From assembly GCA_910588325.1 (NCBI GenBank), contig CAJUPP010000031.1, forward strand, positions 1 to 38,853: a DNA stretch of 38,853 bases, given 5' to 3'. A model generated the notes under the pieces. It was not told the DNA's origin. It did no database searches and saw nothing but the letters and a program-made list of their open reading frames with translations. A program made the translations under genes and the position numbers. Of this stretch, positions 32,496-38,853 are shown piece after piece. The DNA is from an uncultured Hungatella sp. GTDB taxonomy: Bacteria > Bacillota > Clostridia > Lachnospirales > Lachnospiraceae. The stretch's first letter is position 1. Each line of letters starts with the position of its first letter.

Positions 32496-34088
32496 ATGAA
32501 AAAGGCCATATCCCTTATACTGGCTGGCGCAATGACGGTTTCTTCTCTTGCAGCATGCAGCACCTCAAAGCCTGCTGCACCGGCCACAACCGCTGCGCCG
32601 GAAACTTCTGCACCAGAAGCTGCAGAGGAAAATACGTCTTCTGCACCGAAACAGGAAACGGCAGAAAAAGCAGCTCCTTTAGAGACTGTTACTATGATGT
32701 GTAATTACAAGGCTGTGGAAGCTCCCGGCGCCGACAATAAACTGCTGGCAGAGATTGCAGAATATACCGGTACGAAATTAGAAATGACCTGGGTTCCCAA
32801 TGACGCATATGAGGAGAAGCTTAACACGTTGATTGCTTCCGTATCTCTTCCTGAAATTGTGGGAATCCGTGAGATCAAATCCTCTGGCTTTATCAATGCA
32901 ACCCGTGTGGGAATGTTCTGGGATCTGACTCCCTACATTTCCCAGTTCCCTAATCTGTCTGCCATCAACGAGACGATTATGACCAATGTGCAGACCGACG
33001 GCAAACAGTTCCTGATTCCCCGTACCAGGGATCTGGTCCGTGCCGGTATTGCTATCCGCACCGACTGGCTGGAAAACCTGGGTCTGGAAATGCCGGAAAC
33101 CCTGGACGAGTTCACGGAAATTCTCCGTGCCTTTACTTATGATGATCCGGACGGAAACGGCAAAAACGATACCTACGGCCTTTCCATGTATGATCAGGGT
33201 CTGAAAAACTTTTCCACACAGGTAAGCATTTACATGGGCGGCCCCAACAACTGGTATGTGGACGAAAACGATAACATTGTTTCTGAATATGATACTGAGG
33301 CATACACCAGAGCCTTAACCTGGTATCGGGACTGTTATGCAGACGGGCTCATCAACAAGGACTTTCCTGTAGTGACCAGCAAAACCCAGAACTTTACAGA
33401 CGGCAGAGCCGGTGCGGTTTTCATCGGCAACCTGGAAGATGCCACCACCACTCTCAACTCCTTAACCCAGGTAAATCCGGACGCAACTGCAGATGTCCTG
33501 CAAATTCTCCTGGACGGTGAAGGCGCTGCTCCCCATGTGCCTGGCTATGACGGATATACCGGCGCCATCGCAATTCCCACTACCACTGTTAAGACAGAAG
33601 AACATCTGCTTCAGATCCTGGCCTTCCTGGATAAGCTGGGTGATCCGGATATGGTCGATGCATTTAACTGGGGAATTGAAGGCGAAACCTATACTTTAAC
33701 AGCCGACGGCCTGGTATCTCAGAACGAAGAACAGCAGTCAATCTACGCGGATCAGTACAACCTTCTGCGGCAGATCACTCCTTTCTATGCGTCTAAAAGC
33801 CTGCAGGCAGCCCAGCTGACGCCTCTGGCGCAGCATGTCAATGAGCTGCTGGGCTCCAATGCCAAGTATGCGGTATTTGATCCGACTCTGCCTTTCATCT
33901 CTGAGACAGAAACCGAGATGGGCGGTACCCTGGGAGAACTACCTACCTTTATTCAGGACTCTGCCATCAAGTATGTCATCGGAGATCTGGATCTGGCCGG
34001 ATGGCAGGATGCGATCCAGACCTGGAAGGATATGGGCGGTACAGAAGTTGCAAACGAATTTACACAACAGTATCAGGAATTTCACTAA
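32496..34088 (+). CDS. ABC transporter sugar-binding lipoprotein, LipO-like
   Basis: The 530-residue precursor starts MKKAISLILAGAMTVSSL with lipobox LAAC, followed by an Ala/Pro/Glu-rich linker and a binding domain beginning ETVTMMCNYKAVEAPGADN. The calcium-binding-like DDPDGNGKNDTYGLSMY is typical of LipO-type proteins that pair with LplB and LplC. GGAGG precedes the start. Unusually for this arrangement it is transcribed away from its permeases. A group II intron remnant begins at its stop codon, so no native terminator can be seen. Confidence 0.93.
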   Translation: MKKAISLILAGAMTVSSLAACSTSKPAAPATTAAPETSAPEAAEENTSSAPKQETAEKAAPLETVTMMCNYKAVEAPGADNKLLAEIAEYTGTKLEMTWVPNDAYEEKLNTLIASVSLPEIVGIREIKSSGFINATRVGMFWDLTPYISQFPNLSAINETIMTNVQTDGKQFLIPRTRDLVRAGIAIRTDWLENLGLEMPETLDEFTEILRAFTYDDPDGNGKNDTYGLSMYDQGLKNFSTQVSIYMGGPNNWYVDENDNIVSEYDTEAYTRALTWYRDCYADGLINKDFPVVTSKTQNFTDGRAGAVFIGNLEDATTTLNSLTQVNPDATADVLQILLDGEGAAPHVPGYDGYTGAIAIPTTTVKTEEHLLQILAFLDKLGDPDMVDAFNWGIEGETYTLTADGLVSQNEEQQSIYADQYNLLRQITPFYASKSLQAAQLTPLAQHVNELLGSNAKYAVFDPTLPFISETETEMGGTLGELPTFIQDSAIKYVIGDLDLAGWQDAIQTWKDMGGTEVANEFTQQYQEFH

Positions 34089-34240
34089 TCGAGTAGGAGG
34101 CGGTGGCTAACCACCGTCCTCTCACTCCGTGCGTACCGTTTGGTACACGGCGGTTTCAATAGTTGACGTGCACTGACTGATAGACAGTGGCTAGCTTCGC
34201 AGACGTGCTCCTGGCGTAGAGAGCGAGTGCTATTACTTAG
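34088..34240 (-). mobile_element. Group II intron 3'-end remnant (domains V and VI)
   Basis: On the minus strand the sequence contains a domain V-like hairpin (about 34157-34122) in which CCGTG-TACC pairs with GGTA-CG-CACGG around AAAC, with the catalytic-triad position as CGC. A domain VI-like stem follows, GGACGGTGG/CCACCGCCTCC, ending CTACTCGAT at 34088. This is the usual 3' end of bacterial introns carrying an LtrA reverse transcriptase. No reverse transcriptase ORF or 5' end is present, so it is a truncated scar. It points opposite to the adjacent binding-protein gene and stops exactly at its TAA. The 34241-34367 stretch after it shows nothing recognisable. Confidence 0.75.
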
Positions 34241-34367
34241 GAATTAATGCAACGCTAGTACAGCATAAAACGTCTGTTTCGCTGCAGGCGTGTAGGTTCC
34301 ATTTTGTTGATAATCTTACGGTTTCATTTGTAAACGTAAAACCATCCTTACAGAGCAGATAGAACCC

Positions 34368-34395
34368 TTGAAAAAATCCGGTATTTTGGTATAAT
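34368..34395 (+). promoter_or_regulatory. Promoter of the small 61-residue gene
   Basis: TTGAAA (34368-34373) and TATAAT (34390-34395) with a 16-base spacer lie 34 bases before the start codon, followed by a GGAGG ribosome binding site at 34416-34420. Confidence 0.75.
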
Positions 34396-34429
34396 AAATT
34401 CAAGAGTAAAAAGATGGAGGTAAATTCAT

Positions 34430-34615
34430 ATGACTGAAAAAGAAATGATTCAAAAAAATATCGAAGAATTTTCAAGACTGCAAAAGTATATGTCATTAAC
34501 CGAAGATAAAGAATCTGCCGCCTACAAAGAGATGTATGAAAGATATACGGATCTAAAAGCTATTCTTACTTCATCAGGTGTCAATATTACGGATATTGAT
34601 AGAATAAAGGCATAG
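34430..34615 (+). CDS. Small hydrophilic protein of unknown function (61 residues)
   Basis: The product, MTEKEMIQKNIEEFSRLQKY onward, is charged and predicted to be almost wholly helical, with a possible coiled-coil core (SLTEDKESAAYKEMYERYTDLKAIL). It has its own promoter, a good ribosome binding site and a downstream hairpin, so it is a real monocistronic gene rather than a remnant. I do not recognise the family. It lies between the intron scar and a MITE and has no link to either flanking operon. Confidence 0.72.
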   Translation: MTEKEMIQKNIEEFSRLQKYMSLTEDKESAAYKEMYERYTDLKAILTSSGVNITDIDRIKA

Positions 34616-34643
34616 AAACCGATAGGGGTAATCGTCTTGAAGA

Positions 34644-34678
34644 AGAATGGGGCTGACGGGAAGCGGCAGCCCCATTCT
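34644..34678 (+). terminator. Hairpin downstream of the small gene
   Basis: AGAATGGGGCTG (34644-34655) pairs perfectly with CAGCCCCATTCT (34667-34678) across an 11-base loop. No T run follows, so terminator function is likely but not certain. Confidence 0.55.
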
Positions 34679-34734
34679 GCTGATGGAGCCGTCCTCTCCA
34701 GGCTGTGTTATCTCTGGTGATTGAATGTTAATTC

Positions 34735-34838
34735 TAGAGTGTGTTTGAAAATTGCTTTTCGTCAGCTGTGCGCCACAATTTGTGGGACACCGAAGTGGGG
34801 CGTGCAGATGACGAGAATGAATTTTCAAACACACTCTA
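34735..34838. mobile_element. MITE, 104 bp, with perfect 19-bp terminal inverted repeats
   Basis: The ends are TAGAGTGTGTTTGAAAATT at 34735-34753 and its exact reverse complement at 34820-34838, bordered by TA on both sides. The pairing continues inward imperfectly (TCGTCAGCTGTGCG against CGTGCAGATGACGA), so the whole element can fold into one long hairpin. The right end overlaps the stop codon of the ABC-2 permease gene (34836-34838). It is related to the element at 8399-8574. No transposase is encoded. Confidence 0.8.
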
Positions 34839-35633
34839 AGAGCTTGCGCTTGTATAATGTTTTAAGGCCTGTTTCCAAAAAATCTGGGAGACAAAAAGGG
34901 CAAGAAAAGGCGCCAGTACAGCCCATAAAACCATATACGTTTCCACCTTTCCCATGATAAACCACACCGGATAATTGGTAATCAAAAATACAGGGAACAC
35001 AAAGGTACCCATTCTGTCAATGAATTTTCCGTATAATTGTCCCGGCATATTTCCAAAATCCCATAAATCTGCACTTAAACGGACAACGCCATTAACTCCC
35101 ACAAACCAGAAGGCCAGGATATGGGGAATGAGGAAAAAGAAAAGGGTAGTCATTGTGCTGAGCAGAATAAACCCGGCAAATCCCAGAATTGCTCCTGCCG
35201 TTACCGGAAGGCCTGTCTTCTGCCATCCATAGACAATCAGCGCGATTCCCACTGCTCCATTGGGAACAGGCATGGCATAATCTAATTTGCGGAATGTTAC
35301 CAGAAACCGAAGGGACAACGGCTTTGTAAGGAGTATATCCAAATCTCCCTGCTTTACATACCCGGGAATGGCTGTATATCCACGATAAAAATACATATAA
35401 ATCCCAGTCATAAGAGAATAGCTTCCCACAAACATGGCAATATGATCCGGTGTAAGGGTTCCGATATGGCATCCTGTTTGATAAACCATGGCGACATAAA
35501 TCAGTTTTACAAGAGCATACGCAATTTCAATCAATAAACTGGATATGTAATTAATCCGATATTCCAGCTGAGTCATAAGAGAACATTTTGCCAGCGCATG
35601 AAATACCCGGATATAATACCCAACTCTGTCCAT
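34836..35633 (-). CDS. ABC-2 family transporter permease, second subunit
   Basis: This 265-residue membrane protein has six predicted segments and the layout of the DUF990/ABC2_membrane_6-type permeases. The N-terminal LEYRINYISSLLIEIAYALVKLIYVAMVY is followed by the cytoplasmic turn GYVKQGDLDILLTKPLSLRF, a hallmark of the family. It lies 5 bases downstream of a similar permease gene, and the two probably form a heterodimeric export channel with the upstream ATPase. Its last codon and stop are formed at the edge of a MITE, which may have trimmed the end slightly. Confidence 0.88.
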   Translation of the reverse strand: MDRVGYYIRVFHALAKCSLMTQLEYRINYISSLLIEIAYALVKLIYVAMVYQTGCHIGTLTPDHIAMFVGSYSLMTGIYMYFYRGYTAIPGYVKQGDLDILLTKPLSLRFLVTFRKLDYAMPVPNGAVGIALIVYGWQKTGLPVTAGAILGFAGFILLSTMTTLFFFLIPHILAFWFVGVNGVVRLSADLWDFGNMPGQLYGKFIDRMGTFVFPVFLITNYPVWFIMGKVETYMVLWAVLAPFLALFVSQIFWKQALKHYTSASS

Positions 35634-35637
35634 TTCT

Positions 35638-36444
35638 TTATCCTCCCACCGCCACGTAGTTTTTTAAGCCACGGTTCCACAGATACACCGCCAATATGCC
35701 AAGGACAAACATCCATATGCATTGCACGCCCAGGCCCTGCTTAATTTCACCCAAAGCCAGACGGCCGCTGATAGTATCTACGCTAAATTGTGTAAGGTAC
35801 TGGAAAGGAAGAATCTTGCTGACGTTTTCAATAACAGTACCAAAAATTGTCACAGGGAAAATCCCTCCGCTTATCACCCAGATTACCACATTTATGGTAC
35901 CGAACATTCCAGAAGCATCTGCAAACCAAAAACTCCACATTGCGACGCATAAAAATAGCAAAAATCGCAGGGATACGGCCAGCAGCAGGGTGACTAAAAA
36001 TAGAAATACCCTGAGTCCATCTGAGTAAATGCCATAATAAAAGGAAAAATAAATCATGGTTGCTGCTGTCAAAGTCAGAAACAGTATCATACTAGGGCAT
36101 GTATTTCCCATAAAAGCACAATAGCGGTATCTCAGGTAGCTGACTGGTTTTACTATGTATTTATTCAGACCACCCATTTTAATATCTTCGTTAATCTGGT
36201 TTTCAAATCCTGTTGTAATTAGTTTTGACATCAAAGCGGCTAAAATCGTATACAGGAGCAGCTGGGGATATGTGTATCCGGTACTGGCTATACTGTCTGT
36301 ATTTTGATTAACCGCTGTCCAAAGGCATATGGAAGTTATGACCGGAAAAATCATGCTGAGAAGCGTCATAACAAAATCAAACCGATATTCCATAGCCTCT
36401 TCAAGGCCCATTCGAAAAATGCAGCCATATTTATTGCCTTTCAT
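35638..36444 (-). CDS. ABC-2 family transporter permease, first subunit
   Basis: This 268-residue membrane protein has six predicted segments and the family's characteristic loop INEDIKMGGLNKYIVKPVSYLRYRY. The N-terminal cytoplasmic part is FRMGLEEAMEYRFDFVMTLLSM. It overlaps the ATPase gene by 4 bases and shows the same size and order as its partner at 34836-35633. It probably exports or flips the product of the upstream carrier-protein genes, or confers resistance to it. Confidence 0.88.
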   Translation of the reverse strand: MKGNKYGCIFRMGLEEAMEYRFDFVMTLLSMIFPVITSICLWTAVNQNTDSIASTGYTYPQLLLYTILAALMSKLITTGFENQINEDIKMGGLNKYIVKPVSYLRYRYCAFMGNTCPSMILFLTLTAATMIYFSFYYGIYSDGLRVFLFLVTLLLAVSLRFLLFLCVAMWSFWFADASGMFGTINVVIWVISGGIFPVTIFGTVIENVSKILPFQYLTQFSVDTISGRLALGEIKQGLGVQCIWMFVLGILAVYLWNRGLKNYVAVGG

Positions 36445-37421
36445 ATGTTTCTCCTCTCATAAAATAATGATATCCCCTCTTCAATAGGAATATCAGAAAC
36501 ATTAAAATCCACAACCGGCAGTTCTTTCAGGATTAAGGATGCACGGGCATTTACTTCCCTGTGTTCTACTTCGAATGTCACTTCGTAATCTTTAATCTGA
36601 CATATGTTCCCGTATTTTTCCATGTCCTCCGGAAAAACTTTTTTAGATAATTTAAACACCAGCCTTTTCTTATTTCCCAGAATATCGTTTACATTATCCA
36701 AAGAACCGTCATAGACAACCATTCCGGAATTAATGATGACCACATTTTTACAAAGCTCTTCGATATCCTGCATATAATGGCTTGTCAGAATCGCTGTGGT
36801 CTTTGTCTGTTCATTGTAATACTTTAAAAAATCCCGGATTTTTCTCTGGGAAAGAAGGTCCAGGCCTATGGTAGGTTCATCCAGAAACAGTATTTCAGGC
36901 TGATGAATTAACGAAGCAATCAGCTCCATCTTCATCCTCTCTCCAAGAGAAAGCCGGCGGACCTGGACATGGACCTGCTCCCTCACATCTAACAGCTCTG
37001 TAAGTTCCTCAATCACAGACTGATATTTTCTGTCGTCTACGTCATAAATGCATTTATTCAGATTAAAAGAATCCATAGCAGGCAGATCCCACCATAGCTG
37101 ATTCTTTTGTCCCATTACAATAGAGAACCTGCGTTTAAATTCATTTTTTCTTTCCCAGGGAGTATAGCCTACCACCTGAGCTGAGCCGGAAGTAGGGTGA
37201 AGAATTCCTGACAGCATCTTTAAAGTGGTTGTTTTTCCTGCGCCATTGGGGCCTAAAAGCCCTTTCATCTCCCCCTTTTCCACTTGAAACGTTACATCCT
37301 TTACTGCTTCTTTGACTAATGTCTCCCTTTTAAACATATTTTTAACAGACCCCAGAAGCCCTATACTTTTTTTGTAGTACATAAAGTCCTTGTGTAGATT
37401 GTGAACTTCGATTGCGGACAT
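36441..37421 (-). CDS. ABC transporter ATP-binding protein (DrrA/ABC-2 exporter type)
   Basis: This 326-residue ATPase has Walker A GPNGAGKTTT, Q-loop MGQKNQLWWDLP, signature LSLGERMKMEL, Walker B EILFLDEPTIGLD and switch histidine ILTSHY. A C-terminal extension of about 90 residues follows, as in ATPases of ABC-2 exporters. The start at 37421 follows AAGGGG; the GTG at 37439 overlaps the preceding stop region. It is followed with a 4-base overlap by the two permeases, forming a complete exporter. Confidence 0.93.
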   Translation of the reverse strand: MSAIEVHNLHKDFMYYKKSIGLLGSVKNMFKRETLVKEAVKDVTFQVEKGEMKGLLGPNGAGKTTTLKMLSGILHPTSGSAQVVGYTPWERKNEFKRRFSIVMGQKNQLWWDLPAMDSFNLNKCIYDVDDRKYQSVIEELTELLDVREQVHVQVRRLSLGERMKMELIASLIHQPEILFLDEPTIGLDLLSQRKIRDFLKYYNEQTKTTAILTSHYMQDIEELCKNVVIINSGMVVYDGSLDNVNDILGNKKRLVFKLSKKVFPEDMEKYGNICQIKDYEVTFEVEHREVNARASLILKELPVVDFNVSDIPIEEGISLFYERRNI

Positions 37422-37435
37422 TTCATTAACCCCTT

Positions 37436-38368
37436 TCACAAATGTTCTATTACATTTTGCAAAATATCTTTTTCTTCTTTTAGCAATTCCTTTATCTTAG
37501 ATACATAATAAACCTTATCAGATTTTACATTATTTTTTATATTTTTAAGACAATAAAGTAATAACCCATATACTTTTCCAGTAATCTTGCTATAGCAATC
37601 TAGTTTCTCAATAAAAGCAGTTTGTTTTAAGTTTTCTGCCAAATATGTCAATCTAGAAACCATTACCTTTTTATGTTCATATATCGTATATAAATCTCTA
37701 TAATCAATATTATCTTTCAATTCTAAAGCAGCCAAAAAAGCTTCTTGTCCGAACATACATCCCTTCAATGGATTAGCAAGTATCCTTAATCTTTCTGTAG
37801 TATTTTTTGAACCTATATAATCTTCTAGCAGCCACTTGATAGACATAGTATCTAAATGGTACTTTAAGTTTTTCCTTTTAAATATAGTACACCTTTCATT
37901 AACTTTACATGTCATAAATGCCTTTTCATATTCCTCATAAGAGACCTTTCCTGTATTAAATTTCCAAGTCATGTCAAAGCCAGCAATATCTAATATTTTT
38001 GTCTCATCATCAAATCCATAAACCATTAGTCCATGTTTAAAATATCTTTTATGATAAAACTCTTTATTAGGTATATAAAATTCATTAACAGAAGATGTAA
38101 AACAGTATCCATCCATAAGTAACTCTTTAAGTAGTCCAATCAAGCTAATTGTTTTATTAAAAATTAAATTTTGATATATGATCTGATATTCAAAAAAAGG
38201 ACTAGCCCCAACTGGATTCGTATTAATACCACTATAAAAATATTCTAACTCTTTAGAATCAACAATATAATAAACCTGAATTATGTTAGAATACACCCAT
38301 CTTATATAATCTGCATCATTTCCCATTAAGCATGAAGGGAATGCATAAGTCTGTCCATTCCTTATCAA
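37436..38368 (-). CDS. BtrH-like (papain-like fold) protein, probable carrier-dependent acyltransferase
   Basis: The product has about 310 residues. The N-terminal half resembles the BtrH N-terminal/C39-like fold: WVYSNIIQVYYI, then VNEFYIPNKEFYHKRYFKHG and LMVYGFDDETKILDIAGF. A conserved-looking His (about 112) and a Cys (about 13) are candidates for catalysis. The C-terminal half is helical and basic. BtrH itself transfers an acyl group from a carrier protein onto an aminoglycoside amine. An acyl carrier protein gene overlaps this start by 53 bases, supporting a similar role. The start codon is uncertain: TTG 38368 with a weak site, or ATG 38326. The gene is markedly AT-rich compared with the sugar loci, suggesting transfer. 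The assignment is by remembered family pattern, not by search. Confidence 0.65.
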   Translation of the reverse strand: MIRNGQTYAFPSCLMGNDADYIRWVYSNIIQVYYIVDSKELEYFYSGINTNPVGASPFFEYQIIYQNLIFNKTISLIGLLKELLMDGYCFTSSVNEFYIPNKEFYHKRYFKHGLMVYGFDDETKILDIAGFDMTWKFNTGKVSYEEYEKAFMTCKVNERCTIFKRKNLKYHLDTMSIKWLLEDYIGSKNTTERLRILANPLKGCMFGQEAFLAALELKDNIDYRDLYTIYEHKKVMVSRLTYLAENLKQTAFIEKLDCYSKITGKVYGLLLYCLKNIKNNVKSDKVYYVSKIKELLKEEKDILQNVIEHL

Positions 38369-38537
38369 TTTCTATATCAAATTCATCTTCTATACCCATA
38401 AAAAAATTAATTAGCTGCAAAGAATCCATTCCAATATCCTTCATTAAATCTCCTTCAGCAAAATTTAATTCATTGCAAAATTCAGAATTTACTCCTAATA
38501 CATCAATTAACAAGTCCACAATCTTTTCTTTTATCAT
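38316..38537 (-). CDS. Acyl carrier protein / peptidyl carrier-like protein
   Basis: The 73-residue product has the phosphopantetheine attachment motif GMDSLQLINF with Ser39, preceded by LMKDI and followed by the helix around IEDEFDIEID, the classical four-helix carrier fold. AGGTGAGG precedes the start. It is the first gene of a five-gene operon with a BtrH-like protein and an ABC exporter. It is unlikely to be the housekeeping fatty-acid carrier, which sits with fab genes. No ketosynthase, adenylation enzyme or phosphopantetheinyl transferase is in the window, so loading must be done by enzymes encoded elsewhere. Confidence 0.9.
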   Translation of the reverse strand: MIKEKIVDLLIDVLGVNSEFCNELNFAEGDLMKDIGMDSLQLINFFMGIEDEFDIEIDKEWTDLCIPFMLNGK

Positions 38538-38606
38538 ATTTTTTACCTCACCTAATTTTGTTGATATAGACTTAGATACTATAATTTACACAAAATCAAC
38601 TTTCTT

Positions 38607-38634
38607 TTTATATAAGAATAACAACATATTACAA
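38607..38634 (-). promoter_or_regulatory. Promoter of the carrier protein operon
   Basis: On the minus strand TTGTAA (38634-38629) and TATAAA (38612-38607) are spaced by 16 bases, about 70 bases upstream of the carrier-protein start. The surrounding interval 38538-38838 is very AT-rich, contains no ORF I can support, and may hold other promoter-like pairs by chance. Confidence 0.5.
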
Positions 38635-38838
38635 CTTAGCACTAAATTCTATATTTTTATTTTATAGTCAGTATAATGAAATATCTACTCTATTTTTTCT
38701 TTTTTTATTCTGAAATATAGCGATTTTTGTCATTGTTCCATATTTAAACCTGTCTTCCGTCGAGTACTAGTACTACAGCGAACTTTTGGTGGCCTGCACC
38801 CTCTTTTTCTGATATAATGAAAGAAAAGGGGTGGTATT

Positions 38839-38853
38839 ATGATGAATCCAACC
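38839..38853 (+). CDS. Start of an unidentified gene cut by the right edge
   Basis: TATAAT at 38813-38818, a ribosome binding site AAGGGGTGG at 38826-38834 and ATGATG at 38839 mark a rightward gene whose first residues are MMNPT. Nothing can be said of its product. Confidence 0.5.

Noticed and set aside
38755..38790. Palindrome GAGTACTAGTACTAC near the right edge as an operator or transposon end
   Set aside because: There is only one copy and too little flanking sequence to support either idea.

Overview
The window looks like a gut Lachnospiraceae-type Clostridia chromosome. Supporting signs are strong AGGAGG-type ribosome binding sites, YesM/YesN two-component systems, CUT1 sugar ABC transporters with lipoprotein binding proteins, membrane-bound AraC regulators, LoaP-like NusG paralogues, a group II intron scar and small MITE-like repeats. 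Most genes lie on the minus strand. No rRNA, tRNA or CRISPR was seen.

Region 1 (1-7470, minus strand) is the start of a surface-polysaccharide operon. In order it holds two tandem NusG-like antiterminators (the second LoaP-like), a DegT-type sugar aminotransferase, a FemAB/GNAT-like transferase, a hexapeptide acyltransferase that is frameshifted in an 8-G tract, a PglC-like sugar-phosphate transferase, an ATP-grasp ligase and a Gfo/Idh/MocA oxidoreductase that appears frameshifted and runs off the left edge. Upstream is the most striking signal in the window: a perfect 21-bp inverted repeat (7030-7050 and 7241-7261) enclosing 190 bp with a consensus sigma-A promoter. The promoter now points away from the operon, so this looks like a phase-variable invertible promoter in the OFF orientation. 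A 16-bp-stem hairpin at the distal repeat would stop transcription leaving in the OFF direction.

Region 2 (7273-9735) is gene debris: a frameshifted small ORF, a GH88 unsaturated uronyl hydrolase with an internal deletion and a stop, a MITE-like element, an AraC regulator with an 8-bp duplication, and the N-terminus of a binding lipoprotein joined to it.

Region 3 (9936-22735) is a rhamnose-glycan uptake locus. A binding protein, two permeases, a large unassigned (alpha/alpha)-barrel-like protein and a GH78 alpha-L-rhamnosidase (with an in-frame 30-bp minisatellite) run on the minus strand. The YesN/YesM two-component system runs divergently. Structured repeats interrupt the locus at 14998-15305.

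Region 4 (22752-34088) is a pectin/galacturonan locus: LplB and LplC permeases, a membrane AraC regulator, a cyclase-family enzyme, PL22 oligogalacturonate lyase, HpcH/HpaI aldolase, GH28 polygalacturonase and a sugar isomerase-like TIM barrel. The cognate binding protein is divergent. A group II intron 3' remnant abuts that gene's stop codon.

Region 5 (34430-38853) holds a small orphan gene, a 104-bp MITE, and an operon of acyl carrier protein, BtrH-like protein, ABC ATPase and two ABC-2 permeases, AT-rich at its 5' end. It looks like a compact carrier-protein-dependent acyl transfer and export system with no synthase or ligase beside it, and is the best candidate here for an undescribed metabolic system. 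A new plus-strand gene starts at the right edge.
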